A DNA stretch of 24,343 bases from UMGS1696 sp964623635 (GCA_964623635.1 CAZUUA010000029.1:1-24343), one strand, 5' to 3'; shown: positions 7,989-16,973, counted from the stretch's first letter. The notes: generated by a model from the sequence alone, not told the origin. Made by a program: numbers and translations.

Positions 7989-9512
7989 ATGATCAAACAG
8001 CAAAAAAGATTTGCCATCGGTTTCGCCATTGCCTTTGTGGTCATGCTGGTGCTGTACTTTGTGGTAGTGGCACCGCTGCTGGAAGAAGCACCGGCAGAAA
8101 CGGTGGCTATGGAGACCGAGGAGGGCGAAGCCGTCGGCTCCAACAACCGATATCTGATGTTCCCCCAGGTGGAGCGTTCCGGTATCCAGTCCATTGAGGT
8201 ACACAACGAATACGGCGGCTACACCTTCTACCGGGACTCCTCCGACAACTTCGTGCTGAAGGGCTACGAGGGTATGTCCTACGACCAGGAGCTGTTTGCC
8301 TCCTATGTGGTGTCTGCCGGATACACGCTGGCCATGATGAAGGTGACCGACAATGCCACGCCGGAGCAGATGGAAGAATACGGTCTGGACGATCCCCAGG
8401 CGTACTGGATCCTGACCACTACGGAAGGGGACGTACACCGGGTGAATGTCGGCGATATTCTGGTGACCGAAGGCGGCTACTACTGCTCCTACGAAGGCCG
8501 TGACACGGTATACATCCTGTCCACCACCCTGGCAGACACCATGCTGCAGCCGGTGGAAAAGATGATCACGCCGCTGCTGACTGCCGGTATGTCCCAGAAC
8601 GACTATTTTGAGGCAGACAACTTCACGCTCTGGCATGGGGAGGATCTGTTCCTGCGTCTGGTGAACAAGGACGAATCGGAAAAGAGCAACCCGGACGCCA
8701 TCGTAGAAGTGAAGATGACCTACCCCACAAGCTACGAACCCAACTCCAATCTGTACTATGAGATCCTGTACAATTTCATGGCACTGACCGGTGAGGAAAC
8801 CGTGAAGATCGGACCCACCGACGAGGATCTGGAAAAGTATGGTCTGGCAGATCCGGCCTACACCATCTCCTACACCTTCCAGGATATTCCCTTCTACATC
8901 TTTGTATCGGAGCTGCAGAAGGACGGCACCTACTATGCGGTATCCAACCTGTACGGTTATCAGCTGGTGGCAAAGGTCAGCGCCGAAAAGCTGGGCTTTG
9001 TGGACTACGGTATGTTCAAGTGGATCAGTGAGTATCCCTTCCAGGCCTATGTGACCAGTGTGGACACCATGCACGTGGAAGCCGGTAACGGTTCTCTGGA
9101 AGCCTCCTTCAAGCTGACCCACGGTACCAACGAGGAAGGCAACGCTACCCTGGAGGTAGACTGCGAAAGCGGCGGCAAAACGTCGCACATCGACAACAAC
9201 AATGTGTACAACTTCCGGCAGTTCTACAAGACACTGCTGTCCGTGATCCTGCAGGAGTACACGCCTCTGACCGCCGAGGAGCAGGAAGCGCTGGTATCCG
9301 ATCCGTCCAAGCTGCTGCTGACCTTCTCGTACACCACGCTGAACGGGGAGACCACGGAGTTCAAGTTCTACCAGTATTCCACCAGACGGGCCTTTGTGAC
9401 CATCAATGGCGTCGGCGAATTCTACTGCTATGTTGACCTGATGGACAAGATCATCAGCGACACCGCCAAGGTTCTGGACGGCATGGACATCAACTCCTAC
9501 AGCAAACACTGA
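7989..9512 (+). CDS. DUF4340 domain-containing membrane-anchored protein
   Basis: This 507-residue protein has one N-terminal membrane helix (about residues 9-30) and a long extracytoplasmic part. Two DUF4340-type units are visible: YGLDDPQAYWILTTTEGDVHRVNVGD around residues 130-160, and YGLADPAYTISYTFQDIPFYIFV around 285-310. DUF4340 proteins commonly sit beside GldG-like ABC modules, and this is the fourth and last gene of that operon, 30 nt after gldG and followed by a terminator. It probably acts outside the membrane with GldG as an accessory or substrate-handling subunit. No enzymatic residues are recognisable. GGAGAAAAAAG precedes the ATG. Confidence 0.85.
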   Translation: MIKQQKRFAIGFAIAFVVMLVLYFVVVAPLLEEAPAETVAMETEEGEAVGSNNRYLMFPQVERSGIQSIEVHNEYGGYTFYRDSSDNFVLKGYEGMSYDQELFASYVVSAGYTLAMMKVTDNATPEQMEEYGLDDPQAYWILTTTEGDVHRVNVGDILVTEGGYYCSYEGRDTVYILSTTLADTMLQPVEKMITPLLTAGMSQNDYFEADNFTLWHGEDLFLRLVNKDESEKSNPDAIVEVKMTYPTSYEPNSNLYYEILYNFMALTGEETVKIGPTDEDLEKYGLADPAYTISYTFQDIPFYIFVSELQKDGTYYAVSNLYGYQLVAKVSAEKLGFVDYGMFKWISEYPFQAYVTSVDTMHVEAGNGSLEASFKLTHGTNEEGNATLEVDCESGGKTSHIDNNNVYNFRQFYKTLLSVILQEYTPLTAEEQEALVSDPSKLLLTFSYTTLNGETTEFKFYQYSTRRAFVTINGVGEFYCYVDLMDKIISDTAKVLDGMDINSYSKH

Positions 9513-9517
9513 TGGAA

Positions 9518-9560
9518 AAATAAGAAGTCGGCACTCTGCCTGGCTTCTTATTTCTTTTTT
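9518..9560 (+). terminator. Intrinsic terminator of the ABC operon
   Basis: AAATAAGAAG (9518-9527) pairs with CTTCTTATTT (9544-9553). An inner GGC/GCC pairing closes a small loop, and CTTTTTT follows at 9554-9560. It lies directly after the DUF4340 stop codon. Confidence 0.88.
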
Positions 9561-9697
9561 GTCTCCTGTGTCCCCGTTCTTTCCATAGGCATACCCAAAA
9601 ACTTTGCCAAAGGTGCAAAACAGGATTTTTGTATTTTTATGCAAAAGACAACAATCGTGTCTATAGGGAAAAAAATCTGACAAAACCTCTTTTTTTT

Positions 9698-9718
9698 CGG
9701 CGAAAGCCGTGGTATAAT
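9698..9718 (+). promoter_or_regulatory. Promoter of carB-dapF (extended -10) with adjacent mini-palindrome
   Basis: TATAAT at 9713-9718 is preceded by TGG, a full extended -10. The -35 region is just a T run. Immediately upstream, CGGC-GAAA-GCCG (9698-9709) forms a perfect 4-bp palindrome with a GAAA centre, in the spacer where a regulator could bind. Confidence 0.62.
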
Positions 9719-9843
9719 ATAAGATGATGCCTGTACGGGATAAGTGTGATCGGCTTTGCTGCTTCGTTCGGTGAAACACCGGTCGGTCTGTGTGCCCGCT
9801 CCCGTCACAGGTGAATATCATTTGCTTTTTTGGAGGGATATGT
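9719..9843 (+). promoter_or_regulatory. 5' leader of carB-dapF
   Basis: The mRNA should begin near 9725, leaving a leader of about 119 nt. It contains a CGGTG-AAA-CACCG hairpin (9769-9781) and a looser CTGTG/CACAG pairing (from 9788 to 9810), followed after some 15 nt by a T run (9825-9831). I do not recognise a PyrR-binding loop, a riboswitch or a leader peptide with confidence. The upstream stretch 9561-9697 holds nothing that I can name. Confidence 0.35.
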
Positions 9844-12800
9844 ATGCCAAGAGATACCAGTATCCATAAGGTCCTGCTCATCGGGTCCGGCCCCATCGTG
9901 ATCGGTCAGGCCGCAGAATTCGACTATGCAGGTACCCAGGCTGCCAAAGTGCTCAGAGAAGATGGGATCGAAGTGGTCCTTGTCAATTCCAACCCGGCAA
10001 CCATCATGACCGACGCCGCTATGGCCGACAAGATCTACCTGGAACCGCTCAGTGTAGACGTGGTCAAGCGGATCATCCGAGAGGAGAAGCCCGACAGTCT
10101 GCTGGGTACCTTAGGTGGTCAGACCGGTCTGAACCTGTCTATGCAGCTGGAAAAGGAAGGCTTCCTTGCGGAAAACGGCGTGCGTCTGCTGGGCGTAGCT
10201 CCCGACACCATCGACCGTGCCGAGGACAGACAGCTCTTTAAGGACGCCATGGAAAAGATCGGACAGCCGGTCATCCCTTCTGATATAACCACCACCATCG
10301 AAGGCGCTGTGGCTCTGGCGGAAAAGCTAGGCTACCCCGTGATCATTCGTCCTGCCTTCACGCTGGGTGGTACCGGCGGCGGTATTGCTGCCGATGAGGA
10401 TGAGCTGCGCACCATTGCAGAAGGTGGTATCGCCGCTTCTCCTATTCACCAGATCCTGATCGAAAAGTGCGTATCTGGCTGGAAGGAGATCGAATTCGAG
10501 GTCATCCGGGACGCTGCCGGCAACGTCATCACCGTTTGCTCCATGGAAAACCTGGACCCTGTAGGGATCCACACCGGTGACTCCATCGTAGCGGCTCCTG
10601 CCCTGACCCTGGCCGACAAGGAATACCAGATGCTGCGGACTGCTGCCCTTGCCATCATCGAAGAGCTGAAGATCACCGGCGGCTGCAACGTACAGTTCGC
10701 CTTGGATCCGAACAGCTTCGAATATGCCGTGATCGAAGTAAACCCCCGTGTGTCCCGTTCCTCTGCCCTGGCTTCCAAGGCCACCGGCTACCCCATTGCC
10801 AAGGTGGCTACCAAGATCGCCATCGGCTACAACCTGGACGAGATCCCCAACAATGTCACCGGCACCACCATGGCCTGCTTCGAACCTACCGTAGACTATG
10901 TAGTCGTCAAGTTCCCGCGCTGGCCCTTTGACAAATTCGTATACGCCAACCGCCGTCTGGGTACCCAGATGAAGGCGACCGGTGAGGTCATGTCCATTGC
11001 ACCGTCCTTTGAGATGGCACTGATGAAGGCTGTCCGTGGTGCAGAGGTGGGCGTAGATTCGCTGAACCATCCTCGCTACATGGAGAGAGACGACCACGAG
11101 CTGGAAGAGCTGATCCAGGATCAGACCGACGAACGGATCTTCTTTATCTACGAGGCCCTGCGTCGTCATGTGCTGACCTGCGAACAGATCTACAATATCA
11201 CCAAGATCGACCGCTGGTTCCTGTGGCGCATCGAAAAGCTGGCCCGGATGGACAACCGTCTGGAAAAAGGCAAGCTGACCGAGGAGACCTACATCGAAGC
11301 CAAGAACATGGGCTGGCCGGACAAAGCCATCTGCCGTATCGCCAAGATGGATAAGCTGCCCTGGCATCTCCACGCTACCTACAAGACCGTGGACACCTGC
11401 GCCGCCGAATTTGTCGCCAACACGCCGTACTTCTATTCTACCTATGATGCTGACGACGAAGCAGCACCCTACATCGCCTCCCACAACACCAGCAGCAAGG
11501 GCACCGTGATGGTCGTTGGTTCCGGACCTATCCGGATCGGGCAGGGCATCGAATTCGACTATGCTTCCGTACACTGCGTATGGGCACTGAAGAAGGCCGG
11601 CTATGACGTGATCATCGTCAACAACAACCCGGAGACCGTGTCTACCGACTTTGATACCGCCGACAGACTGTACTTTGAACCCCTGACGCCCGAAGACGTA
11701 GAAAACATCATCCGGTTGGAAAAGCCTGTGGGTGCCGTGGTTGCCTTTGGTGGACAGACTGCCATCAAGCTGACCCGGTATATCGCTGCCGCCGGTGTGC
11801 CGATCTTGGGTACTTCTCCCGACATGATCGACTGTGCCGAGGACAGAGAACGGTTTGAAGAGCTGCTGAATCGCTATAACATCAAGAGAGCCACCGGGGA
11901 AACCGTCATGACCTGTGACGAAGCCCTGGAAACGGCTGCCCGGATCGGCTATCCTGTGCTGGTTCGTCCCTCGTACGTGCTGGGTGGTCAGAACATGATC
12001 ATTGCCTACAACGAAGCGGACATTCGGGAATATATGCATATCATCCTGTCTCAGGGCATCGAAAACCCGGTGCTGATCGACAAGTACCTGATGGGTATCG
12101 AGCTGGAGGTAGACGCCATCTGTGACGGTGAGGACATCTTGATCCCCGGCATCATGGAGCACGTGGAACGTACCGGCGTACACTCCGGGGACTCCATCGC
12201 TGTGTATCCGTCCCAGAACGTGGACGACCGGATGCGGGACATCATCGTTTCCCACACCAAGGATCTGGCGCTGGCTCTGGAGACCCGTGGTCTGATCAAC
12301 ATCCAGTATCTGATCTATCGCAACGACCTGTATGTCATCGAAGTCAACCCCCGTTCCTCCCGTACCGTTCCGTACATCTCCAAGGTGACCGGCATTCCCA
12401 TGGTGGATCTGGCGCTGCGGTGTATGCTGGGCGAAAAGCTGAAGGATATGGGCTGCGGTACAGGACTCCATCCCAATTCTCCGTATGTAGCGGTGAAGGT
12501 GCCTGTGTTCTCCTTTGAGAAGCTGTCCGGACTGGACACCCATCTGGGGCCGGAAATGAAGTCCACCGGTGAAGTGCTGGGTCTGGCCGGTACCTTTGGC
12601 GAGGCGCTGTACAAGGGTCTGACCGCTGCCGGTTACAAGCTGAAGCCCCAGGGTGGCGTATTCATCTCCGTCCGGGACACCGACCTTTGTGAGATCGGCG
12701 GCATCGGCAAGAAGTATGCGGATCTGGGCTTCCGGATCTATGCCACCAAGAATTCGGCTGAGGTACTGCGCAAGAGCGGCGTCAAGGCTACTACCGTGGG

Positions 12801-13929
12801 TTACATGGGTGAATCGGGTGTGAATCCTGCGACCCTGATCCAGGAAGGCAAGGTCAACTACATCATCTCCACCTCTGCCAAGGGTAGAGACCCGTCCCGG
12901 AACAGTGTGAAGCTTCGTCGTATGGCAGTAGAGCATGCCATCCCCTGCCTGACCTCTCTGGATACCGCCGGTGCTGTGGCAGACTCCATCGCCAGCCGCT
13001 GGAACCAGAACTGCACAGAGCTGGTGAACATCAACGAGCTGCGCAGCGAACGGATCTCTCTGGACTTTATCAAGATGCACTCCTGCGGCAACGACTACAT
13101 CTACTTCAACTGCCTGGATAAGCAGATCGAAAATCCGGAAGGACTGTCCATCAAGTTCGTAGATCGGCACTATGGGATCGGCGGCGACGGTTGTATCACC
13201 ATCGAACCTTCCACGGTGGCCGACGCCAAGATGCGTATGTTCAACCGGGACGGCTCGGAAGGACTGGTATGCGGCAACGGTATCCGCTGTGTCGCCAAAT
13301 ATCTGTACGACTCCGGCATTGTAAAGAAGAAGGCTATGCAGCTGGAAACCGCAGCCGGCATCACCAAGCTGGAGCTGACGACCCGTGAAGACAAGGTGAT
13401 CCGGGTCAAGGCCGACATGGGCAAGGTTTCCTTTGGCGGCAGTCAATTCCACTTCCCAGAAGCCGATGAGAAGCTGATCTCCATTAAGGCCAAGCTGGGG
13501 GGCGACGAGTACACGGCCTCTATGGTATCCGTGGGCAATCCCCACTGCGTGATCTTTGTGGAAGACAACGACCAGCTCAGCGGCGCCGGTATGGATCTGG
13601 CTACGCTGGATCTGGAAGCGCTGGGTTCTGCCATCGAGAATGACGTTCACTTCCCGGAACGCACCAATGTGGAATTTGCACACATCATCGACGACCACAC
13701 CCTGCTGGTTCGGGTATGGGAACGTGGCTCCGGCGAGACCTTGGCTTGTGGTACCGGTGCTTGTGCCGCCGCTGTGGCCGCCATTGAGAATGGGTACTGC
13801 TCGGCCGACGGAGACATCACGGTCCATCTGAAAGGTGGCAACCTGACCATCACCTACGACCGCAGCACCGCAGACGTACACATGACCGGTGAAGCCGTAG
13901 AGGTATACCGTGGCACGGTAGAAATCTAA
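9844..13929 (+). CDS. carB-dapF: CarB-DapF fusion: carbamoyl-phosphate synthase large subunit joined to diaminopimelate epimerase
   Basis: One uninterrupted 1361-residue frame. The ATG at 9844 follows GGAGGG (9832-9837); the earlier GTG at 9790 has no such site. Residues 1 to about 1066 are a complete CarB: ATP-grasp half 1 (VLLIGSGPIVIGQAAEFDYAGTQA, FTLGGTGGG), an oligomerisation region, ATP-grasp half 2 (VMVVGSGPIRIGQGIEFDY, SYVLGGQNM), and the methylglyoxal-synthase-like allosteric domain (GVFISVRDTD, DTAGAVADSIASRW). It makes carbamoyl phosphate for pyrimidines and arginine. From about residue 1072 a complete DapF follows (LDFIKMHSCGNDYIYFNC). Both catalytic cysteines are present: Cys1143 in VCGNGIRC and Cys1302 in LACGTGACAA. 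DapF converts LL- to meso-diaminopimelate for lysine and peptidoglycan. There is no stop, ribosome site or ATG at the junction. carA is not in this window. The two domain identities are certain; why they are joined is not known. Confidence 0.96.
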   Translation: MPRDTSIHKVLLIGSGPIVIGQAAEFDYAGTQAAKVLREDGIEVVLVNSNPATIMTDAAMADKIYLEPLSVDVVKRIIREEKPDSLLGTLGGQTGLNLSMQLEKEGFLAENGVRLLGVAPDTIDRAEDRQLFKDAMEKIGQPVIPSDITTTIEGAVALAEKLGYPVIIRPAFTLGGTGGGIAADEDELRTIAEGGIAASPIHQILIEKCVSGWKEIEFEVIRDAAGNVITVCSMENLDPVGIHTGDSIVAAPALTLADKEYQMLRTAALAIIEELKITGGCNVQFALDPNSFEYAVIEVNPRVSRSSALASKATGYPIAKVATKIAIGYNLDEIPNNVTGTTMACFEPTVDYVVVKFPRWPFDKFVYANRRLGTQMKATGEVMSIAPSFEMALMKAVRGAEVGVDSLNHPRYMERDDHELEELIQDQTDERIFFIYEALRRHVLTCEQIYNITKIDRWFLWRIEKLARMDNRLEKGKLTEETYIEAKNMGWPDKAICRIAKMDKLPWHLHATYKTVDTCAAEFVANTPYFYSTYDADDEAAPYIASHNTSSKGTVMVVGSGPIRIGQGIEFDYASVHCVWALKKAGYDVIIVNNNPETVSTDFDTADRLYFEPLTPEDVENIIRLEKPVGAVVAFGGQTAIKLTRYIAAAGVPILGTSPDMIDCAEDRERFEELLNRYNIKRATGETVMTCDEALETAARIGYPVLVRPSYVLGGQNMIIAYNEADIREYMHIILSQGIENPVLIDKYLMGIELEVDAICDGEDILIPGIMEHVERTGVHSGDSIAVYPSQNVDDRMRDIIVSHTKDLALALETRGLINIQYLIYRNDLYVIEVNPRSSRTVPYISKVTGIPMVDLALRCMLGEKLKDMGCGTGLHPNSPYVAVKVPVFSFEKLSGLDTHLGPEMKSTGEVLGLAGTFGEALYKGLTAAGYKLKPQGGVFISVRDTDLCEIGGIGKKYADLGFRIYATKNSAEVLRKSGVKATTVGYMGESGVNPATLIQEGKVNYIISTSAKGRDPSRNSVKLRRMAVEHAIPCLTSLDTAGAVADSIASRWNQNCTELVNINELRSERISLDFIKMHSCGNDYIYFNCLDKQIENPEGLSIKFVDRHYGIGGDGCITIEPSTVADAKMRMFNRDGSEGLVCGNGIRCVAKYLYDSGIVKKKAMQLETAAGITKLELTTREDKVIRVKADMGKVSFGGSQFHFPEADEKLISIKAKLGGDEYTASMVSVGNPHCVIFVEDNDQLSGAGMDLATLDLEALGSAIENDVHFPERTNVEFAHIIDDHTLLVRVWERGSGETLACGTGACAAAVAAIENGYCSADGDITVHLKGGNLTITYDRSTADVHMTGEAVEVYRGTVEI

Positions 13930-13951
13930 GGCAAGCAAAAAATAGAATCAC

Positions 13952-13999
13952 AAAAAGCGTATGGCTTCTCGGAATTCTCCGGAAAGCATACGCTTTTTT
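13952..13999. terminator. Terminator of carB-dapF, probably bidirectional
   Basis: AAAAAGCGTATG (13952-13963) pairs with CATACGCTTTTT (13987-13998), with a secondary CGGA-ATTC-TCCG stem inside. It ends in six Ts on the plus strand and is bordered by five As on the left, so it can also stop minus-strand transcription from the convergent phosphatase gene. Confidence 0.9.
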
Positions 14000-14088
14000 A
14001 TGTGATATAGTATATCCAAGTATAGAATACCATCTCGTCCGATCGTATCCATTATAAAATTCAAATTGTTTGGATGTCTGTTTTTGCA

Positions 14089-14874
14089 TCAAAAGTCTGC
14101 GCCGCTGTAGGTCATTTTCCGCAGGTAATCGAGAATCCCCTGCTCCTGCAGATTGTACGCCAGCGGTATGGGAGAACCGATGCCGGCTGCTACCAAGGAC
14201 ACGCTGCAATTGACGGTCAGCGAACGGCCGGTGCCGATCTCACCAGCGGTCAACCGGGAGAAGACGGCATTCAGGATACCGCCGTGGGTGACACCGATGA
14301 TGGCGTGCTCCGGGACGGCTTCCAGCATATCGTCAAAGGCATTGTACATCCGTGCGGCTGCCATGGGAACGCTCTCCACATCGCCTGCCTGCTTTTCGCC
14401 GCCGGGAAACTGATGCCGCCGTTCTTCCAGCGTCAATCCGGACAAGGAGCCATAATCCCGTTCGATAAGCTGGGGCAGGATGTTCAGACTGGACAGCGGT
14501 GCCGGAGACGTGGGGGACTCTGCGCTGCATGGGGTACCGGGGGCATCCAATGCGGCCTGGATATAGCCAGCGGTGTCCACGGCTCTGGAAAGCGGTGAGG
14601 TACACACGGTACCAAAGCGCACGCCGTACAGCACGCTGCGCCGGAACAGCTCGGCGGTGTGTCGGGCCTGCCGGATACCGATGTCGTTTAGTGGCACGTT
14701 TTCCCGACCCTGCAGCCGTTTGATCTGGTTCCAGTCGGTTTGTCCATGGCGCACCAGACAGATCAGCCGTCTGCCTTCCAGCAAAAGATACGCCGCACGG
14801 CTGGGCGACACCAGGTACACCGGATATATAGGCAGTGTATGCCCTCGTTTGCTGGGATGTGCATTTTGCGCCAC
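14089..14874 (-). CDS. Histidine phosphatase family (phosphoglycerate-mutase-like) protein
   Basis: The 261 residues contain the LVRHGQTDWN signature with catalytic His at about residue 43, the arginine of TSPLSRAVDTA, the acid/base region LIERDYGSLSGLT, and the second histidine in VTHGGI. All core residues are therefore present. The family includes cofactor-dependent phosphoglycerate mutases, CobC and assorted small-molecule phosphatases; substrate cannot be read from the sequence. The ~38-residue stretch before the RHG motif is longer than usual. Nevertheless, the GTG start at 14874 is supported by GAGGAGG (14883-14889) 8 nt away. No methionine or obvious ribosome site lies nearer the domain. 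It has its own consensus promoter and is convergent with carB-dapF. Confidence 0.85.
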   Translation of the reverse strand: MAQNAHPSKRGHTLPIYPVYLVSPSRAAYLLLEGRRLICLVRHGQTDWNQIKRLQGRENVPLNDIGIRQARHTAELFRRSVLYGVRFGTVCTSPLSRAVDTAGYIQAALDAPGTPCSAESPTSPAPLSSLNILPQLIERDYGSLSGLTLEERRHQFPGGEKQAGDVESVPMAAARMYNAFDDMLEAVPEHAIIGVTHGGILNAVFSRLTAGEIGTGRSLTVNCSVSLVAAGIGSPIPLAYNLQEQGILDYLRKMTYSGADF

Positions 14875-14921
14875 TGGTCCGACCTCCTCGTCTTTGCAAA
14901 TGAAGCTACTTCTCTGTATAC

Positions 14922-14950
14922 ATTATACAACAGCTATTCCCTCTTGTCAA
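14922..14950 (-). promoter_or_regulatory. Consensus sigma-A promoter of the histidine-phosphatase gene
   Basis: On the minus strand, TTGACA (14945-14950) and TATAAT (14922-14927) are separated by exactly 17 nt, matching consensus at all 12 positions. This is the strongest promoter seen in the window. Confidence 0.88.
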
Positions 14951-15067
14951 GATGTTTTTCCGGCTTTTCGCAGATTGTTGCCGGAATGCGATGGTCGTGC
15001 ATGGTTTCTCCATCCATGGAAAAATCCGCACTTTCTGCGAAAAATCAAAAAAACCAATCCTACCACC

Positions 15068-15097
15068 TTGATTTTCCATGGGTGTATCTGGTATAAT
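15068..15097 (+). promoter_or_regulatory. Sigma-A promoter of lepA-hemW
   Basis: TTGATT (15068-15073), an 18-nt spacer and TATAAT (15092-15097) preceded by TGG. Initiation is expected near 15104, only about 16 nt before the first possible ATG (15120) and 43 nt before the preferred one (15147). It is divergent from the phosphatase promoter about 120 bp away. Confidence 0.72.
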
Positions 15098-15146
15098 ATA
15101 GGGTAATAAAACGTGTAACATGAACAAGAAAGCGAGAGCTATTTTT

Positions 15147-16967
15147 ATGCCGCAGACGGAAAAACAAAAGCATATCCGCAACTTCTCCATCATTGCCCAT
15201 ATCGACCACGGCAAATCCACCTTGGCCGACCGGATCCTGGAATTCTCCAACACGGTCGCCAAACGGGACATGGAGGAACAGATCCTGGACAATATGGATC
15301 TGGAACGGGAACGGGGCATCACCATTAAAGCCCGTGCCGTTCGCATCGATTATACAGCCCCGGATGGGGAGGTCTATGCCCTGAACATGATCGACACCCC
15401 CGGTCACGTGGACTTCAACTATGAGGTATCCCGTTCCCTGAATGCCTGTGAAGGTGCCCTTCTGGTGGTGGACGCGACCCAGGGGATCGAAGCACAGACG
15501 CTGGCAAACGCCTACCTGGCGGTGGACGCCAATCTGGAGATCGTGCCGGTGGTAAACAAGATCGACCTGCCCTCTGCCGATGTGCCCAGAGTACAGCAGG
15601 AGATCGAGGACGTGATCGGCATTCCGGCAGAGGGTTGTCCGGCCGTCTCTGCCAAGACCGGTGTGAACATCGAATCGGTCATGGAGGCCATCATCCGGGA
15701 CGTACCCGCTCCTGACGGTGACGAAAATGCACCGCTCCGCTGTCTGATCTTTGACTCTGTGTACAACAGCTACCTGGGTGTGGTGGTCTATATCCGGGTC
15801 ATGGAAGGCACGCTCCGGGCAGGGGACAAGATCCGACTCATGCACACCGGTGCGGAATTTGAGACGGTGGAGGTCGGTACCATGGAGCCCTTTGGTCTGC
15901 ATCCCACCGGCGTTCTGACCGCTGGCGAAGTCGGGTATCTGACGGCCTCCATCAAAAACGTATCCGACACCCGTGTGGGCGATACGGTCACCTTGGCAGA
16001 AGAGCCTGCCACTGAACCGCTGCCCGGCTTTAAGAAGGTGCAGTCCATGGTGTACGCAGGTATCTATCCGGCGGACGGCGCACGGTACAACGAGACCAAG
16101 GACGCACTGGAAAAGCTGCAGCTGAACGATGCTGCCTTCTCCTTTGAACCGGAGACCTCCATTGCCCTAGGCTTTGGGTTCCGCTGCGGTTTCCTCGGTC
16201 TACTCCACATGGAGATCATTGAGGAACGGCTGGAGCGGGAGTTCAATCTGGATCTGATCACCACGGCCCCCAGCGTTATCTACAAGATCACCAAGAAAAA
16301 CGGCGAAGTGCTGTACATCGACAACCCCACCAACTATCCCTCTCCCGATGAGATCGACGTGGCGGCAGAACCCATTGTGGCGGCCTCCATCATCACGCCT
16401 ACCGAATATGTGGGCGGTATCATGGATCTGTGTCAGGATCGCCGGGGCACGTTTATCGATATGAAGTACATCGACACGGAGCGTGTGGAGCTGCACTACA
16501 AGCTGCCCCTGAACGAGATCATCTACGACTTCTTCGATGCGCTGAAATCCCGGAGCCGTGGGTACGCCTCTTTGGACTATGAATTTGAAAATTATGTAGA
16601 CAGCGACCTGGTGAAGTTAGACTTTCTGCTCAACGGCGACATGGTGGATGCCCTGACCTTTATCGTACACCAGGAAAAGGCCTACGCCAGAGCCAGAAAG
16701 ATCGCCGAAAAGCTCAAGGACAACATTCCCCGGCAGCTGTTCGAGATCCCGATCCAAGCCGCCATTGGCTCCAAGATCATTGCCCGTGAGACCGTGAAGG
16801 CCCTGCGGAAGGACGTGCTTGCCAAGTGCTACGGTGGTGACATTACCCGAAAGAAGAAGCTGTTGGAGAAGCAGAAGGAAGGGAAAAAGAAGATGCGGCA
16901 GCTGGGCAGCGTACAGGTATCGCCGGAAGCGTTCATGGCGGTGCTCAAGCTGGATGACGAGGACTAA
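15147..16967 (+). CDS. lepA: Elongation factor 4 (LepA), ribosome-associated GTPase
   Basis: LepA is a translational GTPase that acts on the ribosome, affecting initiation and back-translocation. G1 is AHIDHGKST (residues 17-25), the G2 region holds RERGITI (55-61), G3 is DTPGH (83-87) and G4 is NKIDLPSAD. The EF4-specific domains run through to the C-terminal positively charged tail KKLLEKQKEGKKKMRQLGSVQVSPEAFMAVLKLDD. I prefer ATG 15147 (606 residues, normal length). It has a weak purine-rich site (GCGAGAG) at a suitable distance and gives the usual short N-terminus before KHIRNFSIIAHIDHGK. ATG 15120 in the same frame would add nine residues but has no ribosome site. hemW begins 6 nt after the stop, a very common arrangement in Firmicutes. 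Confidence 0.96.
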   Translation: MPQTEKQKHIRNFSIIAHIDHGKSTLADRILEFSNTVAKRDMEEQILDNMDLERERGITIKARAVRIDYTAPDGEVYALNMIDTPGHVDFNYEVSRSLNACEGALLVVDATQGIEAQTLANAYLAVDANLEIVPVVNKIDLPSADVPRVQQEIEDVIGIPAEGCPAVSAKTGVNIESVMEAIIRDVPAPDGDENAPLRCLIFDSVYNSYLGVVVYIRVMEGTLRAGDKIRLMHTGAEFETVEVGTMEPFGLHPTGVLTAGEVGYLTASIKNVSDTRVGDTVTLAEEPATEPLPGFKKVQSMVYAGIYPADGARYNETKDALEKLQLNDAAFSFEPETSIALGFGFRCGFLGLLHMEIIEERLEREFNLDLITTAPSVIYKITKKNGEVLYIDNPTNYPSPDEIDVAAEPIVAASIITPTEYVGGIMDLCQDRRGTFIDMKYIDTERVELHYKLPLNEIIYDFFDALKSRSRGYASLDYEFENYVDSDLVKLDFLLNGDMVDALTFIVHQEKAYARARKIAEKLKDNIPRQLFEIPIQAAIGSKIIARETVKALRKDVLAKCYGGDITRKKKLLEKQKEGKKKMRQLGSVQVSPEAFMAVLKLDDED

Positions 16968-16973
16968 TCACCC

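Noticed and set aside
9777..9831. PyrR-dependent attenuator before carB
   Set aside because: No anti-terminator/terminator pair with a T tract and no recognisable PyrR-binding loop could be drawn; the T run at 9825 is not preceded by an adjacent stem.
7326..9896. Long minus-strand open frame (856 codons) opposite the GldG and DUF4340 genes
   Set aside because: It is histidine/glycine/valine-rich without domains, has no ribosome site, and crosses a terminator and a promoter. It mirrors the codon bias of the plus-strand genes.
13021..13077. Internal translation start for a separate DapF
   Set aside because: Only a GTG (13024) and CTG codons lie near the junction, none with a Shine-Dalgarno site. 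The ATG at 13075 would remove the conserved start of DapF.
10327..13938. Minus-strand open frame of 1203 codons opposite carB-dapF
   Set aside because: Shadow of a strongly biased coding strand. The composition (many H, G, V, Q, D) is typical of antisense translation, and the real plus-strand product is unambiguous.
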